Assembly: GCA_016872605.1 (NCBI GenBank)
Contig: VGZI01000012.1
Span: 1-63,319, forward strand
DNA from: Planctomycetota bacterium
Lineage (GTDB): Bacteria; Planctomycetota; Planctomycetia; Gemmatales; Gemmataceae
Length of the DNA stretch: 63,319 bases
Direction of reading: 5' to 3'
Below are positions 18,036 to 26,918 of the stretch, in pieces. The notes below the pieces were generated by a model. That model was not told the DNA's origin, searched no databases, and worked only from the letters and a program-made list of their open reading frames with translations. Position 1 is the first letter of the stretch. Each line of letters begins with the position of its first letter. The translations under genes and the position numbers were made by a program.

Positions 18036-19169
18036 CTAGTACGCACTTCGGGCCACGCGAAAGCCGACCGTGTACGAACGGTCGCCGGGGAGCTGAGACG
18101 CGCGGCTAGCGGATCGGCAGCTGGCTTCGGTCAGAAGCCACGACCCTCCTCGAACCACACGATGGTCGCCCGTCTTCGGGCCTTGCGGATCGGTAAACGG
18201 TGAAACGGCGTAGTAGTCTTTGTCGTAATAGTCCCAGCACCACTCACCTGCGTTTCCGAGCATCTCGTAAAGAAAACGCGTATTGGGCGTGTAGCTGCGA
18301 GCCGGCGCGGTGCGTTCCAGCGCCTTCCAGAGCGGTCCGGCGCCGTAACCGCCCGCCACGATCGACGACTTGCAATTGAGATTGCGCTCATGGGCCGAGC
18401 CGCCGAAGTAGTACGGCCAATCGGTGTACGCTCGGCACGCGAACTCCCATTCGGCCTCGGTCGGCAGCCGGTAACCTGCGCCGCCCAGGACCGTCACGCT
18501 CGCCAACCGAATGCAGCCGTCATCGCGTTTCAAATCCGCTAGCTTGTAAAACGGGGCCAGGCCGTCCTTCTCGCTCAGCTTGTTGCAAAACTCGATGGCG
18601 TCAAACCAGGTGACGTTCTCCACCGGATACTTGCTGGTGTCCTGCTCGGGAATCACGAGTCGCCCAGCCCCGGTCGGTGAAAACCAACTCGGGCTCGCTT
18701 TCATGACGTTGCGGAATTCGCCTTGCGTCACCTCGATCGCCCCGATGTAGAAGGAGTCCTTGATGCGCACGCGATGCAGCGTCTCGTCGATTCGCCGATT
18801 CCGTTCCGTCGTCGGCGAGCCCATCTTAAACTCGGCAGCTTCGATCAGCACGAACTCCATTCCGGTCGCCGGGCTCTTCTTCGAGGTTGGCAGAATGGCG
18901 CGCACGAGTTCCTTGGCCCGGCGGCGGACCTCCGCATCTTCACTCGTCACCGCCGCCTTGCGAAGGGCGGGGATCGCCTTCTCCGAAAGCTCAATCAGCT
19001 TTCTGCTCGCCTCATCTCGTATTGGGTAGGCGGTGGATCCGAGTTGCTTGATCAGCGGAATCGCCGGGTCTTCCTGAGCTTCCGAAGTGTATCCGCCCAC
19101 AAGCGAGACTAGTGCAGCCGGGAGCGCGATAATGAGGACGCACAACCCGCGAGATGGCACTGTCTGCAT
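18036..19169 (-). CDS. Secreted HEAT-like + SUMF1 (formylglycine-generating-enzyme-like) protein
   Basis: 377 residues. The ATG at 19169 is preferred because GAGGAG precedes it and a signal peptide follows (MQTVPSRGLCVLIIALPAAL onward). A HEAT-like stretch (about 38-95, IRDEASRKLIELSEKAIPALRKAA) is followed by a SUMF1/FGE-sulfatase domain from about residue 104 to the end, with the fold markers GAGYRLPTEAEWEFACR, GNAGEWCWD, RVVRGGSW and the closing VGFRVAR. Compared with true FGE, the first of the two active-site cysteines appears to be Leu and only the second (ASCRSA) remains, so catalysis is doubtful. Many planctomycete SUMF1 proteins are thought to be non-enzymatic. Confidence 0.9.
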   Translation of the reverse strand: MQTVPSRGLCVLIIALPAALVSLVGGYTSEAQEDPAIPLIKQLGSTAYPIRDEASRKLIELSEKAIPALRKAAVTSEDAEVRRRAKELVRAILPTSKKSPATGMEFVLIEAAEFKMGSPTTERNRRIDETLHRVRIKDSFYIGAIEVTQGEFRNVMKASPSWFSPTGAGRLVIPEQDTSKYPVENVTWFDAIEFCNKLSEKDGLAPFYKLADLKRDDGCIRLASVTVLGGAGYRLPTEAEWEFACRAYTDWPYYFGGSAHERNLNCKSSIVAGGYGAGPLWKALERTAPARSYTPNTRFLYEMLGNAGEWCWDYYDKDYYAVSPFTDPQGPKTGDHRVVRGGSWLLTEASCRSASRASQLPGDRSYTVGFRVARSAY

Positions 19170-19256
19170 GTCGGTCTCCTCACAAGATCCGAGCGTGGAG
19201 TGCGACAAACGTCTGCGACTTTTTGTACGACATTCATGTCCAGCCTGCAATTCCCA

Positions 19257-20048
19257 TTAGTCGACGAACGGCAGATTGGTTCGGGCGTTTCTTGCTTGGC
19301 GCCGAATCACTTCCTTTTTTTTCGGGGGGGCTTCCAAGAGGCCCTTCAGGACCCTCGGAAAGGCGGCCCAGGCAGACTGGTAGGTCGATTCCAGCGGCGC
19401 ATTGACATAGATCTCCGGTCGCAAAAAGATCGGCATCTCCGGCAGCTTATCGCCGAGTCCCACGTTCTCAACATACGCGACCTGCGGCGGCCCGGCATCG
19501 CAGGAGGCGAGCGTGCGATTCTTGCCGCGCGGGAACGCGAAATCCTTTTCGTCGAATCCGTCCCAGATCGCTTTGTGAACGCCGAACGGGTCGCGCCTGG
19601 TCGGCGGAAAAAGGTCGATGACGAGCAGGCTGATCTTTGCCGAGATCAAACCAGTCGATTTTTCCACGAAATCTTGGAAAGCGGCCCGACTTCCCTTATT
19701 TCCCGGCGATACGATCTCGATGATGGTAACTACATCGCCGTGACGATGCCGCACCGTGATGTAAGATGCCTTATCGGCATACAGGCCGGCCTCGCTACGA
19801 GTAATATGGCGCACTTTGGGCGGGCTCTCTGCCACGGCCACACCGCCACCCACAACCGGAGAATCGTCATCGGTCAGCTTGAGCGCAATCACATCGGGAA
19901 TCGGACCGCGAATGTTCTGTTCCGGTAGTGCGTAGTAATCGGATGGCAACACGCCGGCATTCAATTCATCGCAAATCGAGTCGATCCAACGATGATGGAA
20001 CGCGTGAAAAAGTCCCGCATCAACGAGTGTCCAATCGTGCATCGGCAT
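19257..20048 (-). CDS. DUF4058 family protein
   Basis: 263 residues. The family N-terminus MPMHDWTLVDAGLFHAFHHRWI is intact. GGAGG lies 6 nt upstream of this ATG and fixes the start, ahead of longer in-frame options. The body has restriction-enzyme-like features (VVTIIEIVSPGNKGSRAAFQDFVEKSTGLI, LLVIDLFP), as other DUF4058 proteins do; function is unknown. It starts 22 nt after the S9 peptidase stop and is followed at 87 nt by the SUMF1 gene, so it probably belongs to the same leftward transcript. Confidence 0.9.
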   Translation of the reverse strand: MPMHDWTLVDAGLFHAFHHRWIDSICDELNAGVLPSDYYALPEQNIRGPIPDVIALKLTDDDSPVVGGGVAVAESPPKVRHITRSEAGLYADKASYITVRHRHGDVVTIIEIVSPGNKGSRAAFQDFVEKSTGLISAKISLLVIDLFPPTRRDPFGVHKAIWDGFDEKDFAFPRGKNRTLASCDAGPPQVAYVENVGLGDKLPEMPIFLRPEIYVNAPLESTYQSAWAAFPRVLKGLLEAPPKKKEVIRRQARNARTNLPFVD

Positions 20049-20070
20049 GGCGATACCTCCAGCACTTATT

Positions 20071-22185
20071 CTACCACCCAATGCAGCATGGGCAGCCGCG
20101 GCCGAGCCAGGGGTCGGCGCGGACTGTCGCGGACGCTTCCGGCTCGTTGCGGCGATCGTTCCAGCTTGCGCTCGTCTTGGCGGACGCCGGCGCCTTGATG
20201 CCGTAATCGATCTCCATCGGAGGCATGGCGCCGCCTGGGCCTTTGAGATAATGCTCCATCCATTGCAGAAGGCGGAGGTTGTAATCGAGCCGCGACGCCG
20301 CGCGCCGGTTGCCGTGGCCTTCGCCGGGATAGAGCACCAATCGCACCGGGGCCTGGTTGCGCACCTTCAGGTGGCGGTACAGTTCGAGCGACTGCGACGG
20401 ATGCACGCGCGGGTCGTTCTTGCCGTGCAGGATCAAGAGCGGCGTCTTGTGCTTCTCGACGTGCTTGACCGGGCTGGCGTTGATGTGGTAATCCCAGTCG
20501 TCCCACAGCCATTTGCGGTGATGGACGAGGAACATTTCCTGGGCGATATCGGTGGTGCCGGCGCACGAGACGAGGTTGGACAGGCCGACGAACATGACGC
20601 CGGTGGCGAAGCGGTGGGAGTAATAGGTCGAGCCCCAGGCGGTGGCATAGCCTCCATAAGAGCCGCCGGTAATGCCGACTTTCTTTTCGTCGACGAGGCC
20701 CATCTTGATGAGATGATCGACGCCGTCGATGAGGTCGTCGAACTCCTTGCCGGCGGCTTCCTTTTGGCCCTTCATGGAGAACTCGACGCCGTAGCCGGTG
20801 GAGCCGCGATAGTTGGGATAGAACGACGCCATGCCGCGGGCGGCCGCGACTTGGCCGAGATCGGCGTAACGCGTGATCCAGCCGTTGGAGTAGTGCGCCT
20901 CCGGCCCGCCGTGGACGTGGAGGACGAGTGGATAGCGTTTGCCTTTCTCTTCGTTGAGCGGGCGGATGAGAATGCCATCGAGTTCGAGGCCGTCTTTCGC
21001 CTTGTACTTGATGACCTCCTGCTTGGCGAACTTCATGTCCTTGAGCCAGGGATTGCTGTTGGTGAGGCGTTTGTGAGGGACGTAAACCTCGGGTGGGTGC
21101 ATTGGTGAGTGGCCAATGCACGCGAACTTTTGGTTATTGGAAACTGAAACGCTTCCAACAATTGGCCAAAAATCTTCGTTGAAAATGCCCATACCCCGTT
21201 CGACCATGGATACGGTGTACATGATCGTTGATGTTCCATGCGAGCGCTGCACGAATAATGTGTCAGCGTTCCACCACGCGATCGATTCATAATGGCCTTC
21301 GTTATAGGCGGTGATATTCTTCCAGCCATCTGTCATGGGAAGTCCGTGGACCCACAACCGTCCTTCCTTCGGATCATGCTTATCCGCCCCCGTGATCATC
21401 GCGAGCTTCTTGCCATCCGGCGACCAGGCGAGTTGGCCGAGCTTGCCGGGGTTGTTGAGGTTGGTCGCTTTGCCGGTCACGAGATCGACGATGTGGACCT
21501 TGCGGAACATGATGTGATCGTCGATGCCGGGCGACGGGGCGAGGGCGACGGCGAGCTTGTTCTCCTTGGGATTGAAGTGCAGTTCCGAGGCGCTGCCTTT
21601 GAGGTCGAGCATCTGGGGGCCAGCGCCGCCATCCATGTGCTGCAGCCAAACGCGCACGAACGGGGCGTCCTCTTCGTAGATCTCCTGATTGAAGCCCTGG
21701 TCCTGCTGGGCCTTCTTCGTTTTCGCGATCGGCTCCGTGGCGAGGAAGGCGATGCGTGTGCCGTCGGCCTTCCAGCTATAACCCTGGACGTCGGTGGTGT
21801 GGCTGACGACTTTTCGCCGCTCGCCCCCCTTGGCGCCGATGACGTACAGACAGCGCGTCGTGTCCTTTTCCCCCTTGGTCAAAAACGCGATGTCCTTGCC
21901 GCCCGGCACCCACGAGATGCTTCCGATATTGACCTGCCCCGTGATGAACGGCGTCGAGTTCCCCTTGGTATCGACAACATGCAGTTCGGTCCACGAGCCG
22001 CCATCCTTCTCCTTCGACAGATCGCGCGGCACCGCCAGCACATAGGCGACCTGCGTGCCGTCGGGTGAGATGACGGCCTCGGTGACGATGCGCAGCTTCG
22101 CGACATGCTGCGGCGTCCACAGGGTGTCCTGGCCAACGCCAATCGAGGGCAGGCACAAAAGAAGGGCGGCAGTAATGAATCGCAT
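20071..22185 (-). CDS. S9 family (prolyl oligopeptidase-type) secreted peptidase
   Basis: 704 residues. A signal peptide (MRFITAALLLCLPSIGVGQ) is followed by an irregular WD40-like beta-propeller (about 25-400) and a C-terminal alpha/beta-hydrolase peptidase domain. The Ser nucleophile is in GGSYGGYAT, Asp in HGKNDPRV and His in GEGHGNRR. Family enzymes release dipeptides or acyl-amino acids from short peptides. The last 30 residues or so, beyond LQWMEHYLKG and a short tail, are low-complexity (EPEASATVRA, GRGCPCC) and look like repeat DNA read into the frame rather than family sequence. The propeller part at nt 21090-21330 is visibly more AT-rich than the rest. Confidence 0.92.
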   Translation of the reverse strand: MRFITAALLLCLPSIGVGQDTLWTPQHVAKLRIVTEAVISPDGTQVAYVLAVPRDLSKEKDGGSWTELHVVDTKGNSTPFITGQVNIGSISWVPGGKDIAFLTKGEKDTTRCLYVIGAKGGERRKVVSHTTDVQGYSWKADGTRIAFLATEPIAKTKKAQQDQGFNQEIYEEDAPFVRVWLQHMDGGAGPQMLDLKGSASELHFNPKENKLAVALAPSPGIDDHIMFRKVHIVDLVTGKATNLNNPGKLGQLAWSPDGKKLAMITGADKHDPKEGRLWVHGLPMTDGWKNITAYNEGHYESIAWWNADTLFVQRSHGTSTIMYTVSMVERGMGIFNEDFWPIVGSVSVSNNQKFACIGHSPMHPPEVYVPHKRLTNSNPWLKDMKFAKQEVIKYKAKDGLELDGILIRPLNEEKGKRYPLVLHVHGGPEAHYSNGWITRYADLGQVAAARGMASFYPNYRGSTGYGVEFSMKGQKEAAGKEFDDLIDGVDHLIKMGLVDEKKVGITGGSYGGYATAWGSTYYSHRFATGVMFVGLSNLVSCAGTTDIAQEMFLVHHRKWLWDDWDYHINASPVKHVEKHKTPLLILHGKNDPRVHPSQSLELYRHLKVRNQAPVRLVLYPGEGHGNRRAASRLDYNLRLLQWMEHYLKGPGGAMPPMEIDYGIKAPASAKTSASWNDRRNEPEASATVRADPWLGRGCPCCIGW

Positions 22186-22274
22186 GCTGAATCCTCATGA
22201 AGGGGAGTTTGCGATATAGATTATCATCTACACGGTGGAATTGCATCCCGAAACCAGATACGATCAACCACCTC

Positions 22275-22334
22275 TTCGTTTAGCGCCCGCATGACGCCTC
22301 GCAATCGCGCGGGCTCACTCGGGCGCTAAACGAA
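22275..22334. repeat. R2 palindrome (TTCGTTTAGCGCCCG type), copy a
   Basis: Perfect 15-bp arms TTCGTTTAGCGCCCG (22275-22289) and its complement (22320-22334) flank a 30-bp centre containing CGCATGACGCC. It lies in the 168-bp divergent gap between the S9 peptidase and CE15 genes, ending 19 bp before the CE15 start. Confidence 0.85.
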
Positions 22335-22353
22335 AACAACGAAGGACATCATC

Positions 22354-23607
22354 ATGCATCGCATCGGAGTCTTCTTTATGGCTCTCGCCGTCACGAGCGT
22401 CGCGTCGAGCGGCGACTTTCCCGATCCCGCCAAGCTGCCCATCAAGGCCGACCTGCCTGATCCGCTCCACATGTTCAACGGCAAGAAAGTCACGTCCGCG
22501 AAGCAATGGCAAAATGAACGCGTTCCGGAGTTGCGCAGGCTCTTCGAGCACTACATGTACGGCAAAGCGCCGCCGGCTCCCAAGGTCAACGCCAAAGTCG
22601 AACGTGTCGACAAGAACGCTCTGGGCGGCAAGGCGACGCTCAAAGAGATCACGCTCACCCTCCAAGGCATCGATGGGCCGAAGATCCACGTGTTGCTCGT
22701 CGTTCCTAACAAGCGAAAAGGCCCCGTCCCGGTCTTCGTCGGCATGAATTTCTGCGGCAATCATGCCGTCCTCAACGATCCGAAGATCACGCTCAACCCG
22801 AACTGGATGTACGGCAACCGCAAGGGGGTCAAGGACAACAAGGCGACCGAAAAGTCACGCGGCAGCGACGTCGATGTGTGGAACATCGAAGACATCATCG
22901 ATCGCGGCTACGCCGTCGCCACCTTCTACTCCGGCGACATCGATGCCGATCGTGCCGACGAACGCGGCATCCAGAAGTACTTCGGCAAGGAGTTCGACTG
23001 GAGCACCATACGCGCCTGGGCCTGGGGGTTCTCGCGCGTCATCGACTACCTGGAAACGCTGGAGGACGAGATCGATCCGAAGGGGATCATCGTCGTCGGC
23101 CATTCGCGTCTCGGCAAGACGGCCCTTCTATGCTGCGCGTTCGACGTGCGTGTCGCCCTGTGCATCCCGCATCAAGCAGGTTGCGGCGGCACCGGACCAA
23201 GCCGACCGGCGCTCGGAAACAAAGGGGCTGAGTCGGTCAAGCGCATTAACACCAGTTTTCCGCACTGGTTCAACAAACGGTTTAAGGACTTCAACGAGGA
23301 GCCCGAGCGATTGCCGTTCGATCAACATTGCCTGATCGCAATGTGCGCACCGGCGCCGGTGCTCTTGTCAAACGCCGTCGACGACAAATGGGCCAACCCG
23401 GACGGGCAGTTCAACATGCTCGTCGCCGCCGATCCGGTGTATCGGCTGGTCGCCGCCGAGGGAGTCGCGTCCAAGAAAATGCCGGCCGTCGGCAAGCTCA
23501 TGGACAGCCCGCTCGGTTACTGGATTCGCGAGGGCAAACACTCCATGAATCGCGACGACTGGCGAGTCTTCCTCGACTTCGCGGATAAGCACTTGAAGGC
23601 GAAATGA
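22354..23607 (+). CDS. CE15-type glucuronoyl esterase-like secreted hydrolase
   Basis: 417 residues with a signal peptide (about 1-20). The alpha/beta-hydrolase core carries the CE15 signature G-x-S-R-x-G-K as GHSRLGK with Ser251, then HQAGCGGTG, the FPHWFN and LPFDQH segments, and the C-terminal GKHSMNRDDWRVFLDF with His396. Bacterial CE15 enzymes cleave the ester between glucuronic acid in xylan and lignin alcohols; some annotated members are acetylxylan-esterase-like, so the substrate is inferred. The ATG at 22354 starts just after an R2 palindrome, with a weak AAGGA upstream. It converges with the DUF2236 gene (10 bp between stops). Confidence 0.85.
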   Translation: MHRIGVFFMALAVTSVASSGDFPDPAKLPIKADLPDPLHMFNGKKVTSAKQWQNERVPELRRLFEHYMYGKAPPAPKVNAKVERVDKNALGGKATLKEITLTLQGIDGPKIHVLLVVPNKRKGPVPVFVGMNFCGNHAVLNDPKITLNPNWMYGNRKGVKDNKATEKSRGSDVDVWNIEDIIDRGYAVATFYSGDIDADRADERGIQKYFGKEFDWSTIRAWAWGFSRVIDYLETLEDEIDPKGIIVVGHSRLGKTALLCCAFDVRVALCIPHQAGCGGTGPSRPALGNKGAESVKRINTSFPHWFNKRFKDFNEEPERLPFDQHCLIAMCAPAPVLLSNAVDDKWANPDGQFNMLVAADPVYRLVAAEGVASKKMPAVGKLMDSPLGYWIREGKHSMNRDDWRVFLDFADKHLKAK

Positions 23608-23617
23608 TTCGGGAGCG

Positions 23618-24472
23618 TCACGGTGACGACGGGCCCTCGGGTGGCCCGAGTTTCTCGATCACGTAGCCATCGGGATACGACGGATGCCCCATCTCCGTTC
23701 GCAAGCGCGGCTTCGAGCGTTGCGGGAGCCAAGCTGCCAGCCAGCCGCGTAGCTTCAACGAACCTCTGACCAGCCAACGCGTAAGGCTCCACGGCTTGGG
23801 AAAATCGAACGCTTCGAGCAGATTGTCGTCCATGATCGCATAGATCGCGCGGCAGCCGATGGGCCGGGTGATCGCCGGGAACCAGCTGAGAAACAGGTCG
23901 CGCGTCGCCGCTCCGACGCGGTTGTTGGCATCGGTGTAGCGGAAGTTCGCCGTCTCGTATTCGACGTTGAATTTCTCGAACGCGTCATAGGTTTCCGGGA
24001 GTTCCTTGATGTTCATGCGCCGCCCAACTTCACGCCAAAAGTAGAACATGCCGAGCTTCTCTTGCTCGCACATCAGCTGCCAGCCGTAGTTGGCATTCCA
24101 GCGGATCGGTTCGTAGATGAACGTGGAGAGCACGTAAAGAAAGTCGGCGTTGGCGATCTCGAATCGGCCATGGATTTGGTTCATGCGCCGAAGCGCCCGC
24201 TTGCCGCGTTCACTGTCGTAGCCCCACTCCATCAGTTCGCTGACGAAGATGTCGGTGTCGTCGTAGCGTTTCTGCGGCCGAGCCGCGAACTCGCCCGTTT
24301 TGTCGAGCAGGCCGGAGATGCTCGGCACGCAATACGTGCGATAGAGCGCGAACTCCAAAGCACGCGTTGTGTCGAAGGGAAACTCGAAACAAGTGCTGAG
24401 ATAGACGATGCGCAGGTGATCCTTGACCGGATCAAGCGTGCGGATTTCGTCGAGGATCGATGCGAAGGCCAT
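23618..24472 (-). CDS. DUF2236 (MpaB/Lcp-type) putative oxygenase
   Basis: 284 residues from the ATG at 24472; frames from 24532 or 24574 are open but run through an R2 palindrome, so their N-termini are probably repeat-derived. Hallmarks of DUF2236 are strong: FPFDTTRALEFALYRTY, RPQKRYDDTDIFVSELMEWGYDS, RMNQIHGRF, LYVLSTFIYEPIRWN and FYFWREVGRRM. The family includes latex-clearing protein Lcp (haem b polyisoprene oxygenase) and fungal MpaB; the conserved helix HGRF is in the haem region. The substrate is unknown. It is divergent from phhA. Confidence 0.85.
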   Translation of the reverse strand: MAFASILDEIRTLDPVKDHLRIVYLSTCFEFPFDTTRALEFALYRTYCVPSISGLLDKTGEFAARPQKRYDDTDIFVSELMEWGYDSERGKRALRRMNQIHGRFEIANADFLYVLSTFIYEPIRWNANYGWQLMCEQEKLGMFYFWREVGRRMNIKELPETYDAFEKFNVEYETANFRYTDANNRVGAATRDLFLSWFPAITRPIGCRAIYAIMDDNLLEAFDFPKPWSLTRWLVRGSLKLRGWLAAWLPQRSKPRLRTEMGHPSYPDGYVIEKLGPPEGPSSP

Positions 24473-24502
24473 GCGCGATGTTCCGTGCGTTCGACCATAC
24501 GG

Positions 24503-24552
24503 GTTCTTCGAGTTGCGTTCGCGCGGCGTCATGCGGGCGCTAAACGAAGAAC
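24503..24552. repeat. R2 palindrome, copy b
   Basis: Outer arms GTTCTTCG (24503-24510) and CGAAGAAC (24545-24552) enclose GCGCGGCGTCATGCGGGCGC + TAAACGAAG. The right half is almost identical to copy a read in reverse (GGCGTCATGCGGGCGCTAAA). The CAT inside gives an in-frame ATG (24532) to the DUF2236 frame. Confidence 0.8.
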
Positions 24553-24694
24553 GGGTGGTGGTCCGGTTCTGCATTCACTTTGAAATTCCACAGTGGCGGC
24601 TGTAAATCGCCTGCCGATATAATACAAGCGCAACGTCCCCTCGCGTTCCCAAGGTGTAACTGAACGGATTGACTTGCGGAAGGAGCGATGGACT

Positions 24695-25585
24695 ATGAAA
24701 GAAACGGTCGTAGAATACGGCGTCGAGATCGACCCGCGGGTGATGATCGAGCCGCCCGATCCGGATGTGTTGGAACTCGAGCCCGGACATCCCGGCTTGG
24801 GCGATGTGGAATACGTGCGGCGTCGCCATGAGTTGTTCGCGCTATGTCGACGCCACCGTTTGCAGCGGCTCGGTCCGCCGATCATCAAGTACACGCAAGA
24901 GGAAACGCGCATCTGGCGCGACGTCAGCCCGAAGCTCGATGAACTGCACCGCAAGCACGCCTGCCAAATTTATTTGCAAGCGAAGGACGCCCTCGGCATC
25001 AGCATCTCGGAGATTCCGCAGCTGCGCACCTTGAGCGACCGGCTGCATCGCGAGACGCGCATGCACCTCGTTCCGGCCGAGGGGCCGTTGGCGTATCGCA
25101 CGTTCTATTCGTACATTGCAGAGCGTGGCTTCCCGGTGACGCAGTTCATCCGCCACGGGTCGCACCCGGAGTTCACGCCCGAGCCGGACATGATCCACGA
25201 CTGCATCGGCCACGTCCCGCCGCTGATGAATCATGACTACGCCGAGGTGCTGCACCTGATCGGCAAAGCGGCATACACGACGCCCGATCCGTTGCAAGTG
25301 TTGGCGCTGAAACGATTCAGCTGGTTCTCGATCGAATTCGGCCTGATCGAGGAAGCGGGTCAAACAAAAGTCTTCGGTGCTGGGATTCTGTCGTCCACGG
25401 GCGAGATTCCGTTCTCGCTCTTTTCGAAGGATGTCCTTCGCAAACCGTTTGTCACGGACGAAGTGATCGAAACCGACTATGACCCGTCGCGCATGCAGGA
25501 TCATCTGTTTATCATCCCGTCCTTCGCCTGGCTTCGCAATGAGATCGAAGGCCTCGTAAGGCGGTTCGGGATTCCGGTATTTTGA
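24695..25585 (+). CDS. phhA: Phenylalanine 4-hydroxylase
   Basis: 296 residues of the aromatic amino acid hydroxylase family. It hydroxylates Phe to Tyr with a pterin cofactor and O2. The non-haem iron triad is visible: His168 and His173 in MIHDCIGHVP, and Glu214 in SIEFG, with spacing as in bacterial PheH (41 residues from second His to Glu). The start at ATG 24695 is chosen for GGAAGGAG upstream; the TTG at 24674 would place the Shine-Dalgarno inside the gene. hpd follows after a 100-bp gap filled by a perfect palindrome, which points to a Phe/Tyr degradation unit. No pterin-recycling gene is adjacent. Confidence 0.95.
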   Translation: MKETVVEYGVEIDPRVMIEPPDPDVLELEPGHPGLGDVEYVRRRHELFALCRRHRLQRLGPPIIKYTQEETRIWRDVSPKLDELHRKHACQIYLQAKDALGISISEIPQLRTLSDRLHRETRMHLVPAEGPLAYRTFYSYIAERGFPVTQFIRHGSHPEFTPEPDMIHDCIGHVPPLMNHDYAEVLHLIGKAAYTTPDPLQVLALKRFSWFSIEFGLIEEAGQTKVFGAGILSSTGEIPFSLFSKDVLRKPFVTDEVIETDYDPSRMQDHLFIIPSFAWLRNEIEGLVRRFGIPVF

Positions 25586-25591
25586 AATCGG

Positions 25592-25671
25592 AAGCCCCAT
25601 GATGAGCGCAGCGAATCGTGGGGATACGGCTGGCTTTTTCCCCACGATTCGCTGCGCTCATCATGGGGCTT
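25592..25671. repeat. Perfect 33-bp-arm palindrome between phhA and hpd (R1-like)
   Basis: Arms 25592-25624 (AAGCCCCATGATGAGCGCAG + CGAATCGTGGGGA) and 25639-25671 are exact reverse complements with a 14-bp loop. The arm follows the R1 consensus AAGCCC...TGAGCGCAGCGAA but is duplicated head to head. It starts 7 nt after the phhA stop and ends 14 nt before the hpd ATG. The only T-run is in the loop, so it is not a standard terminator; RNA stabilisation or processing is possible. Confidence 0.9.
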
Positions 25672-25685
25672 GATCTACTGACACC

Positions 25686-26795
25686 ATGACCACCAAAGAC
25701 ACCCTCCCCCTTCGACGCATCGATCACGTCCGATTTTTCGTCGGCAACGCTCGCCAGTCGGCGTACTTCTATCGCAACGCCTTTGGCTTCGAGGTCGTTG
25801 CTTACGGCGGACTCGAAACGAAGCAGAAGCACGAATCCGGTTACGTTCTGCGCCAGGGCAACATCACCTTCGTCCTCGTCTCCGCCTTGTCCTGGCGGCA
25901 TCCCGATTCGCAACGGCTCATCCAACACGGCGACGGCGTGCAGGACATCGCCCTCGACGTCGAGGACGTGACCTACTCTTACAACGAAGCGGTTCGCCGC
26001 GGCGCCGAAGGCGTCCTGCCGCCGCAAGCGTTCGAAGATGAATGGGGCGTCGTCGAACGCGCCACCATCCGCACCTACGGCGACACCACGCATACCTTCA
26101 TCAATCGCGATCGCTACCGCGGCGTCTTCGCTCCCGGCTTTAGGCCGATGGACCCCGAACGCTACAGTCCCGCGACGTTTCATCCCGTCGGGCTGAAGGC
26201 GATCGACCACATCGTCGGTAACGTCGAAGAAGGCAAGATGAACGAATGGGTCAAGTGGTATCAGGACGTGCTCGGCTTCCATCAGCTCGTCCACTTCGAC
26301 GACAAGGACATCAGCACCGAGTATTCCGCGCTCATGTCAAAGGTCGTCGAGAACGGCACGGGGCGCATCAAGTTTCCGATCAACGAGCCGGCCAAGGCCA
26401 AACGCCGCAGCCAAATCGACGAGTTCCTGCAGTTCTACGGCGGCCCCGGCGTGCAACACATCGCGATGGCGACCGATAATATCATCGACACCGTCGACGC
26501 CATGCGCAAGAATGACGTGTCCTTCCTGCGCGTGCCGCGCAGCTACTATGACGCCCTGCCCCAGCGTGTCGGCGCCATCAAGGAAGACATCAACGTCCTG
26601 GCCGACCTGGGCATCCTGGTCGATCGCGATGACGAAGGTTACATGCTGCAGATCTTTACCAAGCCGGTCGCCGATCGGCCTACGCTGTTCTTCGAGGTGA
26701 TCCAGCGTCGCGGCAGCCGCAGCTTTGGCAAAGGCAACTTCAAGGCCCTGTTCGAAGCCATCGAACGCGAGCAGGCCGTGCGGGGGACGTTGTAA
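25686..26795 (+). CDS. hpd: 4-hydroxyphenylpyruvate dioxygenase
   Basis: 369 residues, typical for the family. It converts 4-hydroxyphenylpyruvate to homogentisate using Fe(II) and O2. Two VOC-fold halves are present. The iron ligands in the C-terminal half are His175 (IDHIVGNV), His258 (VQHIAMAT) and Glu337 (FFEVIQRRG); FGKGNFKALFEAIEREQ gives the closing helix. It lies downstream of phhA on the same strand. The aminotransferase that links tyrosine to this enzyme, and homogentisate dioxygenase, are not in the window. Confidence 0.96.
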   Translation: MTTKDTLPLRRIDHVRFFVGNARQSAYFYRNAFGFEVVAYGGLETKQKHESGYVLRQGNITFVLVSALSWRHPDSQRLIQHGDGVQDIALDVEDVTYSYNEAVRRGAEGVLPPQAFEDEWGVVERATIRTYGDTTHTFINRDRYRGVFAPGFRPMDPERYSPATFHPVGLKAIDHIVGNVEEGKMNEWVKWYQDVLGFHQLVHFDDKDISTEYSALMSKVVENGTGRIKFPINEPAKAKRRSQIDEFLQFYGGPGVQHIAMATDNIIDTVDAMRKNDVSFLRVPRSYYDALPQRVGAIKEDINVLADLGILVDRDDEGYMLQIFTKPVADRPTLFFEVIQRRGSRSFGKGNFKALFEAIEREQAVRGTL

Positions 26796-26918
26796 GCCGC
26801 ACATGTCGCGCTTTCGACGCGAGAATTGCACTTCGTCTTGGTTGCACCATTCAGAAGCAAATCGCGTTTTGCCGATGATGCGATTACGTCCATCCACCAT
26901 TCGCTAGACGAGAACGCT

